A DNA stretch of 64,000 bases from Opitutaceae bacterium. GTDB lineage: Bacteria > Verrucomicrobiota > Verrucomicrobiia > Opitutales > Opitutaceae. Below the pieces are notes generated by a model. That model did no database searches and was not told the DNA's origin. It saw only the letters and a program-made list of their open reading frames with translations. The stretch spans positions 186,001 to 250,000 of the forward strand of contig JABTUS010000007.1 of the NCBI GenBank assembly GCA_015075305.1. Reading direction: 5' to 3'. Positions 17,069 through 26,443 of the stretch are shown here, piece by piece. A program made the translations under genes and the position numbers. Numbering within the stretch: position 1 is the stretch's first letter; each line of letters starts with the position of its first letter.

Positions 17069-18148
17069 TCATTTTGACATCATGCAGTTCAGTTGTGATT
17101 CCGCGGCGTCAAATACGCGCTCCACGGAGAGTTTCCTGACGCAGTAGGATCGATAGGAATCAAGAGGGATGCAGGCTGCCGGCAATTGTGTCGCGGGAAA
17201 ACAGGAGCAGGGAAGGTCGGTTTGGAGGGAAACATGGTGGGTGCCGTGTGGTTTCCAAATGGCTGCATTCTGTGAACCGAAGAGCGCGACAACCGGTGTG
17301 CCGACTGCGGCTGAAATGTGCATGGGGCCGCTGTCATGACAGATGAACAGATCACATTGGGCGACAAGCGCCGCGAAGTTTTCGACCGAAAACGCATTGT
17401 TCAGGGACACCGCATGCGTCCGGGTCAACTGGTGGATTTTTCGGATGGTGGCTTGTTCCCCGGGACCGCCCACAACAAAAACCTGCGCACCGAGACGCTC
17501 CTGGATTCTGTCGATGAGTTCCGCGAATCGGTCCACCGGCCAAAGCCGAAATGGACTGCGCGTGCCGGGATGGACAAGCACCTTCCGGCACGGCCCGGAA
17601 ATCAGTCTTTTCGCCTGGATTCGCGCCTCTTCACTCACGATGAGTCGAAGATCCTGGAGTGGCGTGGGAATTCCTGACGCCTGAAGCAGGTCATGGTACG
17701 TGTCTATTGCAGACTGGGAGTCGCGTACTGCCTTTGGGAGCGCTGCCAGAAGGGTGTAGAGCCATGGAAAACGGGTCCTTCGGTTCTCGTGTGTGTATGT
17801 CGCACGAAACGCCGCACCGGTTGCGCCGGAGATCACCGCTGTGCGCTCGGCATTGTCGAAATCAAAGACGTGTGTAAAGCGCTCACGCCTTATGCGAAGC
17901 AGGAAGCCGGGCCACGCCGTCGCGGATGCAGGAAGCAGATGGGTCTCGCTGACATGCGGGATCAATGGTGGAACCTCGCGATACGCATGTTCGACGAGGA
18001 CCGCGATTGTCGCGCCGGGCCAGTGGCGATGCAGGTTCGCGATAGTCGTGCCGAGCAGGACAATGTCGCCGAGGTAGCGGCGTCGGATTACGAGGATCCG
18101 CACGGCGACCGACGCATCATCAGGGCTGGGTCTTTCCATGGAGGCCAC
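17069..18148 (-). CDS. Glycosyltransferase family 9 (heptosyltransferase-like)
   Basis: The 359-residue protein shows the two Rossmann halves of GT-B enzymes. The start of the first half reads RILVIRRRYLGDIVLLGTTI. The second half has KVLVHPGTRSPFRLWPVDRF and the ADP-sugar-binding signature FICHDSGPMHISAAVGTPVV followed by ALFGSQNAAIWKPHG. GT9 enzymes transfer heptose or related sugars to the LPS inner core. The gene is 38 bp downstream of the MsbA-type exporter and upstream of a GT2 gene on the same strand, a typical LPS assembly arrangement. Confidence 0.9.
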   Translation of the reverse strand: MASMERPSPDDASVAVRILVIRRRYLGDIVLLGTTIANLHRHWPGATIAVLVEHAYREVPPLIPHVSETHLLPASATAWPGFLLRIRRERFTHVFDFDNAERTAVISGATGAAFRATYTHENRRTRFPWLYTLLAALPKAVRDSQSAIDTYHDLLQASGIPTPLQDLRLIVSEEARIQAKRLISGPCRKVLVHPGTRSPFRLWPVDRFAELIDRIQERLGAQVFVVGGPGEQATIRKIHQLTRTHAVSLNNAFSVENFAALVAQCDLFICHDSGPMHISAAVGTPVVALFGSQNAAIWKPHGTHHVSLQTDLPCSCFPATQLPAACIPLDSYRSYCVRKLSVERVFDAAESQLNCMMSK

Positions 18149-18186
18149 CGAATGGGTCGAGAGCCGGCTGGTGGAGCGCCGCGCTC

Positions 18187-19938
18187 CTATCTGTGCCCGG
18201 CCTGACCATCATAGAGCGTCCGGTAGAGCGGACAGTCCGCATGGAGTGCGGCATGATCGCCCTTGGCGACGAGGCGTCCGCTTTCGAAGACCAGGATCAG
18301 GGATGCGTCGCGAATGGTCGAGAACCGGTGAGCGATGATCAGAACGGTTTTTCCAACGACGAGCTTCTGCAGCGCCCGCTGAATGTAGGATTCGCTTTCG
18401 CTGTCGAGCGCGCTCGTGGCCTCGTCGAGAATCAGGATCGGCGCGTTGCGAAGAAACGCGCGCGCGAGGGCAATCCGCTGCTTCTGTCCACCCGAGAGCC
18501 GAAGCCCGCGCTCACCGACGATCGTCTCGTAGCCATCCCGCTCCGCCGTGATGAAATCGTGCGCAAATGCGTTGGAGGCGGCGTCGAGGACCTGTTCGCG
18601 GGTCGCGTCGGGTCGTCCGACGAGGAGGTTGTTGTAGATGGTGTCGTTGAAGAGAACCGGGTCCTGGGAAACGATGGCGATGTTGCGGCGAAGGTCCGCG
18701 AGGCGCATGGAGCGGACATCGATGCCGTCGATGCTTACGGCGCCACTCGTGACCTCAAAAAAGCGCGGAACGAGATTCGCGAAGGTGCTCTTGCCTGCAC
18801 CCGACGGACCCACCAGGGCGCAGGTGGTGCCGGCCGGAATCTCGACAGTGACATCCTTCAGCACGGGGTTGCCCTCGCTGTACTCGAAGGAGACGCCGTC
18901 GAAGGCAACCGTACCGCCAAGTCGCTGCACGGGTGCTGGGTCCTTCGGATCCGCAATCGACACGGGTTCGTTCAGGACGACTTCGAGACGATCGAGGGAT
19001 GCCTCCGCACGTTTCAGATCGTTGTTCAGAGAGCCCATCTTCTTCACCGGTTCGTAGGCGAGGAAGAGAGCGGTGACTATGCCCAGAAAAGTGTCCTTTG
19101 AAATCTGCGCATGGTACGCAAAGAGCAGGGTGCCTGCCACGCCCATCGCGGCGATCACCTCGATGGCCGGGCTGAGCGCCTGGGCGTATTTCACGATCTT
19201 GAGCTGGTGCTTGAAGAGCTGCTCGGAGAGTGCGGCGAGGCGGCCGATCTCGCGGTTCTCGAGTCCATAGGCGCGAACCTCGCGTGCAGCGGAGAGGTTT
19301 TCCGAGAAGAGCGCGGCGACTGCTCCGAGCTTTCCCTGCACCTGCTGTGCGCGCTTCACGACCTTCCTGCCGACGTACCGGATGGGAAAAACGGCCAGCG
19401 GAACGGCGGCGAGGCAGAGGAGCATCATGCTGACACCATTGGCGTCGAGCGCCTTTGCCGCGAGGTAGCCCAGGGCGCCCAGCAGGGTGAAGGGCTGCTT
19501 GATGCCGTCATTGGCAAGCTGGGTCAGCGTGAACTGAAGCTGGGCGGTGTCGGTGAGGCCGCGGGCGAGCAGGTCGCCGGACTGCCTGCCCTGCACGAAG
19601 GAGAGGGGAAGATACTGCAGTTTCCGAAAATAGTCCTCGCGCAGCCGTTCGAGGATTCGCGTGCCGGCCGACTGGATCAGGTAGGAATTCAGGTATCCGG
19701 CGACTCCGCGGATCAGGAAGTTTGCGGGAATGTAGGCGGCGATCAGGATGACGGCCTCCCACGAGAGCCGGTTTTCCGCGGCGGTGAAGATTCGGGGAAA
19801 CACGTTCTCGGTCAGCCAGGGAATGCCGATGCCGGTCGTGGCTGCGTAGATGATGCCGCACACAATCGCCCAGGCGATCCGTCCTCGGACAAGCCTCAGG
19901 TAGTGGAGATGGGGGCGGAGCCTTCGCAGCGATCGCAT
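18187..19938 (-). CDS. ABC exporter with fused membrane and ATPase domains (MsbA-like lipid exporter)
   Basis: The 583-residue half-transporter has six membrane helices in the first 310 residues (including GRQSGDLLARGLTDTAQLQF, the 'GDl..r...D' motif of type IV exporters) and a complete ATPase domain: Walker A GPSGAGKSTFANLVPRFFEV, Q-loop IAIVSQDPVLFNDTI, signature LRLSGGQKQRIALARA, Walker B ILILDEATSALDSESE and H-loop LIIAHRFSTIR. Such proteins act as homodimers. The neighbouring LPS-type glycosyltransferases make a lipid A-core flippase the best guess. It starts 15 bp after the oppC stop, so it may be read from the opp transcript. Confidence 0.88.
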   Translation of the reverse strand: MRSLRRLRPHLHYLRLVRGRIAWAIVCGIIYAATTGIGIPWLTENVFPRIFTAAENRLSWEAVILIAAYIPANFLIRGVAGYLNSYLIQSAGTRILERLREDYFRKLQYLPLSFVQGRQSGDLLARGLTDTAQLQFTLTQLANDGIKQPFTLLGALGYLAAKALDANGVSMMLLCLAAVPLAVFPIRYVGRKVVKRAQQVQGKLGAVAALFSENLSAAREVRAYGLENREIGRLAALSEQLFKHQLKIVKYAQALSPAIEVIAAMGVAGTLLFAYHAQISKDTFLGIVTALFLAYEPVKKMGSLNNDLKRAEASLDRLEVVLNEPVSIADPKDPAPVQRLGGTVAFDGVSFEYSEGNPVLKDVTVEIPAGTTCALVGPSGAGKSTFANLVPRFFEVTSGAVSIDGIDVRSMRLADLRRNIAIVSQDPVLFNDTIYNNLLVGRPDATREQVLDAASNAFAHDFITAERDGYETIVGERGLRLSGGQKQRIALARAFLRNAPILILDEATSALDSESESYIQRALQKLVVGKTVLIIAHRFSTIRDASLILVFESGRLVAKGDHAALHADCPLYRTLYDGQAGHR

Positions 19939-19953
19939 GGAGGAACCGGTGTC

Positions 19954-20865
19954 TCAGTCCTTGCTGGAACGCACGTCCAGGGCGTCGCGCAGACCGTCCC
20001 CGAGGAAGTTGAGCGAGAACAGGGTGAGTGAAAAAACGGCACCGGGGAAATAGAGCAGCCAGGGGAACTCCTCCATCTTTTCCGCACCATCCTTGATCAG
20101 CACGCCCCATGAACTCATGGGTGCCTGCACGCCCAGCCCGAGAAAACTGAGGAACGCCTCGAGCAGCATCACGCTCGGGATGGTGAGCGTGGTGTACACG
20201 ATGATCGGTCCGACGATATTGGGAAGGATGTGGCGAAAGATCAGCCGTCCTCTTCCGAAGCCCAGCGAGCGCGCCGCCTCGACGAATTCCATGCGTTTCA
20301 CCGACATGACCTGCGCGCGCACGATGCGAGCCATGGTCAGCCACTCGACGGCGCCGATCGCGACAAAGAGCAGGATGATCTCCCGCCCGAAGAACACCAT
20401 GAGCAGAATGACGAAGATGGTGAACGGCAGCGAATACATGATGTCGACAATGCGCATCATCACGGCGTCCACCTTGCCCTCGAAGAACCCGGCGACCGCC
20501 CCGTAGACGACGCCGATGGTCACGGCGACGAGCGTGGCGACCAGGCCGACCGCCAGGGAAATGCGCCCGCCATAGAGGGTGCGCACCAGAAGATCGCGCC
20601 CGAGCGTGTCCGTTCCCAGCCAGTGCTGCGCACTCGGCGCGGAGGCACCAAGCTCAAGCGATTGATCCTCGTACCCATAGGCGCTGAAGAAGGGACCGAC
20701 CAGGCAGGCGATGGAAACGACGATGAGCGCGCTGACGCCGAATATTGCGAGTCGATTCTTGCGAAGGCGCAGCCAGGCATCCTGCCACAGCGAGCTTCCC
20801 TGCTCGATCGCGGTGGATTCTTCTGATGGCGGGGACGGAGGGGCGGCCGATGCGATCGTGGACAT
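19954..20865 (-). CDS. oppC: Oligopeptide/dipeptide ABC transporter permease (OppC/DppC)
   Basis: The 303-residue inner-membrane permease has an N-terminal OppC-type region (RLRKNRLAIFGVSALIVVSI), the subfamily signature HWLGTDTLGRDLLVRTLYGG and the EAA loop VEAARSLGFGRGRLIFRHIL PN followed by several membrane helices. It would pair with the OppB-type permease encoded 11 bp upstream and receive peptides from one or both of the OppA-type lipoproteins. No OppD/OppF ATPase genes are in the window, so the ATPases must be supplied from another locus. Confidence 0.92.
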   Translation of the reverse strand: MSTIASAAPPSPPSEESTAIEQGSSLWQDAWLRLRKNRLAIFGVSALIVVSIACLVGPFFSAYGYEDQSLELGASAPSAQHWLGTDTLGRDLLVRTLYGGRISLAVGLVATLVAVTIGVVYGAVAGFFEGKVDAVMMRIVDIMYSLPFTIFVILLMVFFGREIILLFVAIGAVEWLTMARIVRAQVMSVKRMEFVEAARSLGFGRGRLIFRHILPNIVGPIIVYTTLTIPSVMLLEAFLSFLGLGVQAPMSSWGVLIKDGAEKMEEFPWLLYFPGAVFSLTLFSLNFLGDGLRDALDVRSSKD

Positions 20866-20876
20866 GGGATGCGAGG

Positions 20877-21797
20877 TCAGCGTGCGAGCCTCACCTTGGG
20901 ATTCATCCAGGCCTGCGCAATGTCCACGGCGAGGTTGAGCGCCATGATCAGTGCGGCGTAGAGTATGACCGTGCCGAGCACGAGGGTGTAGTCGCGGTTG
21001 AACGCGCTGTTCACGAATTCGCGTCCGAGGCCCGGAATCTGGAAGATGGTCTCGATCACGAATGAGCCGGTCAGGATGCCCGCGATGGCGGGGCCGAGGT
21101 AGGACACGACGGGCAGGAGTCCGCCGCGCAGGCAGTGCTTGAAGACGACGCGAAGTTCAGAGGCTCCCTTGGCCCGGGCGGTGCGGATGAAATCCTGGCT
21201 GAGAATCTCGAGCATGCCGCCGCGCGTCAGGCGCGAAATCGGCGCGGCGTAGGCGAAGCCGAGAACCAGCGACGGCAGCACGCGGTCTTCCGGGGAATAC
21301 CAGCCGGAGGCATTGAACCATCCCATGTGGATGCTGAGCGCGAGGACCAAAAGCGGGGCGACCACGAAGGTCGGGACCGAAAGTCCGATCACGCCGAAGG
21401 TGGATGCACCGTAGTCTATCCATGAGTTCTGCCGGGTCGCCGCAATGATCCCGAGCGGAATGCCCATCAGGAGCGCGACAGCCAGCGAGAGCACGCCGAG
21501 TTCGAGAGAAACGGGAAGTTTGTCACCGAGAATCTCGTTCACCGTGCGGTTGGGATACTTGAAGGAGGGACCGAAATCGCCCTGGAGCAGGCTGCCCAGG
21601 TAGTCCGCGTACTGTTTCCAGAGCGGCTGGTTGAGTCCGTAGTGCTCCTCCAGATTGCGAAGAATCTCGGGCGTGACGGCCTTTTCCGCGGTGAACGGGC
21701 CGCCTGGCACGAACCGCAGCATGAAAAAGGTCGCCGTGATGATGATGAACAACGCGAGGGCTGACTGGAGCAGGCGCGACGCGAAGAATCGGAACAT
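20877..21797 (-). CDS. oppB: Oligopeptide/dipeptide ABC transporter permease (OppB/DppB)
   Basis: The 306-residue permease begins with the OppB signature MFRFFASRLLQSALALFIII, then TFFMLRFVPGGPF and a periplasmic loop. Six membrane helices and an EAA loop (FIRTARAKGASELRVVFKHC LR) are visible. It lies between the oppA genes and oppC in the same operon. Together with OppC it forms the membrane channel of a peptide importer; the missing ATPase genes are a gap in the local operon. Confidence 0.92.
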   Translation of the reverse strand: MFRFFASRLLQSALALFIIITATFFMLRFVPGGPFTAEKAVTPEILRNLEEHYGLNQPLWKQYADYLGSLLQGDFGPSFKYPNRTVNEILGDKLPVSLELGVLSLAVALLMGIPLGIIAATRQNSWIDYGASTFGVIGLSVPTFVVAPLLVLALSIHMGWFNASGWYSPEDRVLPSLVLGFAYAAPISRLTRGGMLEILSQDFIRTARAKGASELRVVFKHCLRGGLLPVVSYLGPAIAGILTGSFVIETIFQIPGLGREFVNSAFNRDYTLVLGTVILYAALIMALNLAVDIAQAWMNPKVRLAR

Positions 21798-21863
21798 GCC
21801 CGGAAAGCTTCAATCATTTGCCCTTGATGGCAAGGCACCAAAACTTTCGACGAAGCGCGGGGT

Positions 21864-23477
21864 CTATTTCCAATAGATGAACTTCCAATTGGGGGTTTCG
21901 ACCAGGTTCTTCGGATAGTTGAGCTTGGGGTTGATCGCGTAGGCCCGCGTGTAGAAATAGACCGGGATCAGCGGCACCTCGTCCATCAGGATGGCGTCCA
22001 TCTTCACGTAGTTTGCCATGCGCTCGGCCTCGGAGCTGGAGTTGAGGGCCGACTGGAGCAGGCGATCGTATTCGGCATTGGAGAAACCCGTGTCATTGTT
22101 TCCATCGCCGGTCCTCCAGATGTCAAAGAAGGTGTTGGGATCGACATAGTCCGCAATCCAGCCGGCGCGACACATGTCGTAGCTGAGCGTATCCTGGGAA
22201 TCGAGGTACACCTTCCATTCCTGGTTCGCGAGCCCGACGTTGATTCCGAGGTTGACGCGCCACATCTGCTGCACGGCCTCCGCGATCTTCCGATGATTCT
22301 GGCTGGTGTTGTAGAGAAGGTCGACTTTCGGAAAGCCTTTTCCGCCGGGATAACCAGCTTCGGCAAGCAGGCGTTTTGCGAGAGCCAGATCGCCTTCGAG
22401 CCTGACGGGTGAGGTGAACGACGCCATTGGGGGACAGGCATTGTAGGCGGGCTGCTGGTCCTGCTTGGTGACGCGCTGCACGATCTGTTCGCGATTGATC
22501 GCCAGCGCCAGCGCCTTGCGCACGCGCTTGTCGTTGAGCGGAGGTTTGGTGGTGTTGATGCGAAAAAAGTAGATGCCTAGCAGTGGATCGATCCTGAGAT
22601 TGCTGTGCGGATCCCTGCGGTAGGCGTCGGTCTTGTCGATGGGGAGGTCGTTGGTCTTGTCCAACTGCCCGGTGCGAAACATGCGTTCCTCGGTGTCGAT
22701 GTTCTCTGTGGGGAAGAACGTGATTTTCGTGAGCTTGATCGAATCCCTGTCCCAGTAGGTCGGCGATTTCTCGACGACCAGGCGCTGCTGCATGGACCAT
22801 TCCTTGAGAGCGAAGGGGCCGTTGCCGACGAGATTGCCGGCGCGCGTCCATGCGCTGCCCTTGCGGGTCAGGCCGCCGAATTTCTCAATCGTGGCGATCG
22901 GCACGGGGAACCAGGCGTAGTGCTTCATCGATTCGATCAGGAACGAAGTGCGATGCCTGAGCGTGATCTGAAGCGTGTGGTCATCGATGGCGCGGAAACC
23001 CGTCTGTGAGAAGTCCTTCAATGCGCCTCGATTGAACTCCTCGGCACCGGCGACCGGATAAAGCTTGTTGGCGTACTCGGACGCGAGTTCCGGAGTCAGG
23101 ATCCGCTGGTAGGATCGGACGAAGTCCGTGGCAGTCACGGGTTCGCCATTGGACCATCTGCCCTCGGGCTGAAGCTTGAAGGTGTACACGAGCCCGTCGT
23201 CGGAAATGGTCCAGCTCGCCGCGGCGGCGGGCACGGTGCCCTGGCCCTTCGGTCCATAGGCGACGAGCCCTTCGAAGAGCGCGTTGATGATCCTGTTTTC
23301 GGGCACGCCCGTGACCACCTGGGGGTCGAGGTCCTGCGGTTCGGTGCCATTGCCGAAGTTGAGGTCCGTCCGGGCTGTGGGCGCGGATTCAGATGCTGAG
23401 GGCCGGTCGAGCTTCCTGCCGCAACCTGACAGGAAGATAGAAGCGAGAACGATGGGCAGCCACGCGCGATGGATCAT
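21864..23477 (-). CDS. oppA: Peptide ABC transporter substrate-binding lipoprotein (OppA-like, copy 1)
   Basis: The 537-residue protein has a lipoprotein signal (MIHRAWLPIVLASIFLSGC, lipobox LSGC) and an SBP family 5 domain: FGNGTEPQDLDPQVVTGVPE, then IINALFEGLVAY, TYTF-type segment LVYTFKLQPEGRWSNGEPVT and a C-terminal WIADYVDPNTFFDIW. SBP5 proteins capture peptides in the periplasm. A second, clearly related gene precedes it by 98 bp, so the locus has a tandem receptor pair serving one OppBC channel. The divergence between the two copies suggests different ligand ranges. Confidence 0.92.
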   Translation of the reverse strand: MIHRAWLPIVLASIFLSGCGRKLDRPSASESAPTARTDLNFGNGTEPQDLDPQVVTGVPENRIINALFEGLVAYGPKGQGTVPAAAASWTISDDGLVYTFKLQPEGRWSNGEPVTATDFVRSYQRILTPELASEYANKLYPVAGAEEFNRGALKDFSQTGFRAIDDHTLQITLRHRTSFLIESMKHYAWFPVPIATIEKFGGLTRKGSAWTRAGNLVGNGPFALKEWSMQQRLVVEKSPTYWDRDSIKLTKITFFPTENIDTEERMFRTGQLDKTNDLPIDKTDAYRRDPHSNLRIDPLLGIYFFRINTTKPPLNDKRVRKALALAINREQIVQRVTKQDQQPAYNACPPMASFTSPVRLEGDLALAKRLLAEAGYPGGKGFPKVDLLYNTSQNHRKIAEAVQQMWRVNLGINVGLANQEWKVYLDSQDTLSYDMCRAGWIADYVDPNTFFDIWRTGDGNNDTGFSNAEYDRLLQSALNSSSEAERMANYVKMDAILMDEVPLIPVYFYTRAYAINPKLNYPKNLVETPNWKFIYWK

Positions 23478-23575
23478 TGTGCCATCAGAACAGGCCGGCC
23501 AACCCAGGCAAGGTCGGGATGAAGATCACCGTTGTGCAAACGGCGTTGTCGAAGGCGGCGCTCCTGCATTCCGCT

Positions 23576-25216
23576 CTATTGACCCGATGGTTGGATCAGG
23601 CGCACGTGCTTGTACGGGTGGTGATCCAATGGCGTCGCATGCCATCCCTGGACGGCCGGATTGATGAGGAAAACATGCGTATAGTGATAGAGAGGAATCA
23701 CCGGCGATTCGTTGAGCAGCAGTTCCTCCGCGCGTTGAAGAATCCGGTTGCGCGCCTGCCGCTCCGGAGTCCGTTCGGCCTCGTAGAGCAGGCGATCGTA
23801 GGCAGGGTTCGCCCAATGCGTGTGGTTGTTTCCACTGTCGCTGCGCCAGATTCCGAGAAATGTCATCGGGTCATTGTAGTCGGCAATCCAGCTCGAGCGC
23901 AGAATCTGGTAACTGCCCGTGCTGCGCGCGTTCAGCACGCTCTTGTTCTCCATGTTTCGGAGCTCGGTCTCCAATCCGAGTTCCCGGCGCCACATCTCCT
24001 GGATGGCCTCGGCGATGACGCGGTGATTCTCGGAATTGTTGTAAAGCAGCTCGATGACGGGTGCGCCCCTGCCTCCTGAAAATCCCGCATGCGCCAGCAA
24101 TGTTCGTGCTGCGCCGGGATCATGCGTGATTCCTGCGGGGGGGACATATCCCGCCATGCCGCGGGGAGTGAACGTACCTGCCGGAATCTGGCCGCCGTGC
24201 AGGAGGCTTCCGGCCAGCGCCTCCCGGTCGATCGCGAGAGAAAGCGCGCGTCGGACGTCCACCGATTTCAGAAAGTCGTGCGACACATTGATGCGATAGA
24301 AATACGTGCCGAGATACGGATCGATTCGCAGGAATTCGGGTGCGTGCGTGCGGTAGCTGTCGATCTTGGCGAGTGGAAGGGCCTCGGTGATGTGCAACTG
24401 CCCTGCGCGGAATGCGCGTTCCTCGGCGTTGACGTCATCGATCGTGTGGAAATGGATTCCGTTGAGCTGCACGTTTGCGGCGTCCCAGTAGGTTTTCGAT
24501 TTCTCGACGATGATCCGCTGGCCCGTGCGCCACTCCTTGAGTGTGAAGGGGCCGTTGCCCACGAGCGTTCCCGGGCGCGCCCAGCGGTTGCCGCGCGAGT
24601 CGATCGGTCCGGATTTTTTCAGCGTCGCCATGGGCACCGGCCACCAGACCCAGTGTTGAAGCATGGACAGAAAATGGGGCGTCGGTCGTTCGAGCGTGAT
24701 GCGCACGGTGCGGGCGTCAGGCGCAAAAAGGCCCACATCACGGAAGTTTCCTGTCGTTCCGCGATGGTAGGCTTCGGCACCCTGGACTGGAAAAAGCAGG
24801 CTGGCATTGTCCGCCTGCAGCGTCGGGGACAGCGCCCGTTTCCAGGACGCGAGAAAATCGTCGGCGGTAACGGGTTCGCCGTTGGACCAGCGGGCGTCGG
24901 CTCGCAATTGAAACGTGTAGGTCAGGCCGTCCGGTGAGACCGTCCACCGCTCGGCGACGCCTGGAGCAGGACTGAGATCCTTCGGATCCTCGGTTATGAG
25001 TCCTTCGAAGAGGGCGGACAGGACGCTGTGCTCGCTCGGACCTGTTGCCAGTTGAGGATCGAGGTTTGAAATGTCAGGGCCGATGCCGCGATGGAGAATT
25101 TTCAGGCGGTTTCCCTCCTCGACCGCTGTCTCGCGTGGCGAACAGGCCGCGAGCAGTGTCAGCAGGACGGAGACAAACGCGGCACCGTGCAGCCAGGAAA
25201 AACGGCGTCGGTCCAT
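23576..25216 (-). CDS. oppA: Peptide ABC transporter substrate-binding lipoprotein (OppA-like, copy 2)
   Basis: The 546-residue protein carries a lipoprotein signal (hydrophobic AAFVSVLLTLLAAC, lipobox LAAC) and an SBP5 domain parallel to copy 1: ISNLDPQLATGPSEHSVLSA, LTYTFQLRADARWSNGEPVT and SSWIADYNDPMTFLGIW. The start overlaps the ispF stop (ATGA), so the peptide transport genes are read through from isoprenoid and pyrimidine genes. Side-by-side similarity with copy 1 shows an old tandem duplication. Confidence 0.92.
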   Translation of the reverse strand: MDRRRFSWLHGAAFVSVLLTLLAACSPRETAVEEGNRLKILHRGIGPDISNLDPQLATGPSEHSVLSALFEGLITEDPKDLSPAPGVAERWTVSPDGLTYTFQLRADARWSNGEPVTADDFLASWKRALSPTLQADNASLLFPVQGAEAYHRGTTGNFRDVGLFAPDARTVRITLERPTPHFLSMLQHWVWWPVPMATLKKSGPIDSRGNRWARPGTLVGNGPFTLKEWRTGQRIIVEKSKTYWDAANVQLNGIHFHTIDDVNAEERAFRAGQLHITEALPLAKIDSYRTHAPEFLRIDPYLGTYFYRINVSHDFLKSVDVRRALSLAIDREALAGSLLHGGQIPAGTFTPRGMAGYVPPAGITHDPGAARTLLAHAGFSGGRGAPVIELLYNNSENHRVIAEAIQEMWRRELGLETELRNMENKSVLNARSTGSYQILRSSWIADYNDPMTFLGIWRSDSGNNHTHWANPAYDRLLYEAERTPERQARNRILQRAEELLLNESPVIPLYHYTHVFLINPAVQGWHATPLDHHPYKHVRLIQPSGQ

Positions 25217-25725
25217 CAGGAAGTGCGATGAATCAGGGCCACGGCGTGGGCGGCTATGGCGAGCCCGCGGCCGATGTCGTCGCTGCCCTCATTCGTTGTG
25301 GCCTTGAGGCCGATCGCGTCGACGGGCAGGCCGGTGGACGCGGCGAGTGAGGACTTCATTTCCGCAAGCCTGGGTAGGATCCTCGGCTTTTCCGCGATCA
25401 GCGTGGAATCGATGTTGGCGGGCTGCCAGCCCCGCGAGGCGAGTTCAGCGACAACGCGTTTGAGGAGGATCTGGGAGTCAATGTTCAGGAAGGCGGGGTC
25501 GGAGGGCGGGAAAAAGTGTCCGATGTCGGGCAGACCCGCGGCACCAAGTAGGGCGTCGCAGATGGCGTGGGTCAGGCAGTCGGCATCACTGTGGCCATCG
25601 AGGCCGAAATCGCAGTCGAAGCGAACTCCACCCAGCACGAGGGGTCTGCCCTTCACGGTCCGATGGATATCGTAGCCGTGGCCGATGCGCATTGCCGTTA
25701 ATGGCTGGACAGGTGCTGGCTTCAT
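25216..25725 (-). CDS. ispF: 2-C-methyl-D-erythritol 2,4-cyclodiphosphate synthase
   Basis: The enzyme catalyses the fifth step of the MEP isoprenoid pathway. The conserved core starts at MRIGHGYDIHR (25692), has the zinc ligands in GYDIHR and the signature GGVRFDCDFGLDGHSDADC, followed by LTHAICDALLGAAGLPDIGH FF and the terminal KATTNEGSDDIGRGLAIAAH. I list the start at 25725 because it overlaps the ispD stop (ATGA), giving 169 residues with an 11-residue extension; the ATG at 25692 gives the usual family length of 158. The 3' end overlaps the start of an oppA gene. Confidence 0.94.
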   Translation of the reverse strand: MKPAPVQPLTAMRIGHGYDIHRTVKGRPLVLGGVRFDCDFGLDGHSDADCLTHAICDALLGAAGLPDIGHFFPPSDPAFLNIDSQILLKRVVAELASRGWQPANIDSTLIAEKPRILPRLAEMKSSLAASTGLPVDAIGLKATTNEGSDDIGRGLAIAAHAVALIHRTS

Positions 25726-26405
25726 CGGGCCGGATGGGTTTGCACGAGAGAATTGCACCAGGCGAGATCCGCGGGCGTGGTCAGTTTGGGATTGGGGTGC
25801 GGATTTTCGAGGAGGGCGATCGGGTGGTTGAGTCCCTCGACGGCCTGCGCGTCATCGGTGATGGAGAGCCGCCGCCTGGAGACGCGAGCGTAGGCGCGGA
25901 CAATGAGATCGCGGGCAAACACCTGGGGCGTTTCCATGGCCCAGAGTTTGGAGCGGTCCAGCGTGCGGAGCCGTCCAGTTTCGTGATGCACCTTGATGGT
26001 GTCGGTCACCCGGTGCGCGAGGACGACGGCGCGCTCGCGGCGGACGATCTTGTGCAGGGCGATCAACTGCTCGGCGCGAATGAAAGGGCGGGCGCAGTCA
26101 TGGATGAAAACGTAGTCCACGTCGTCCGGCAGGGCGTCGAGCGCGCGCGCGACCGAGTGCTGGCGCTCGGATCCACCCTTGACGAAGAGCGCGGGCGTGG
26201 GTGCGTAGGCGGAGAGCTGGATCGACTGCGGAGCATCGCGGTAGACGATGATGAAGAAGTCGGCGACACCGCTCTCAAGAAACGCTCCGGCCGAGTGGGC
26301 GAACGCAGGTCTGCCGCCGACGGGGGCGAGGATCTTGTCCCCCACGGCGCCCTGCATGCGGTGGCCGCTGCCGGCGGCGAGGAGAATGGCGGCGTTTCGG
26401 CTCAT
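25722..26405 (-). CDS. ispD: 2-C-methyl-D-erythritol 4-phosphate cytidylyltransferase
   Basis: The 227-residue enzyme makes CDP-methylerythritol, the third step of the MEP pathway. It has the CTP-binding N-terminus AAILLAAGSGHRMQG, the segment VKGGSERQHSVARALDALP, the acidic FIHDCARPFIR and METPQVFARDLIVRAYARV followed by TDDAQAVEGLNHPIALLENP. The start ATG (MSRNAAIL) lies 38 bp after the pyrF stop. It is coupled to ispF by an ATGA overlap. With ispE on the opposite strand nearby, three of the MEP genes are clustered. Confidence 0.94.
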   Translation of the reverse strand: MSRNAAILLAAGSGHRMQGAVGDKILAPVGGRPAFAHSAGAFLESGVADFFIIVYRDAPQSIQLSAYAPTPALFVKGGSERQHSVARALDALPDDVDYVFIHDCARPFIRAEQLIALHKIVRRERAVVLAHRVTDTIKVHHETGRLRTLDRSKLWAMETPQVFARDLIVRAYARVSRRRLSITDDAQAVEGLNHPIALLENPHPNPKLTTPADLAWCNSLVQTHPAR

Positions 26406-26443
26406 GGAAAATGGGTGTGTTGAATGGGCAGACCGCGATCGGG

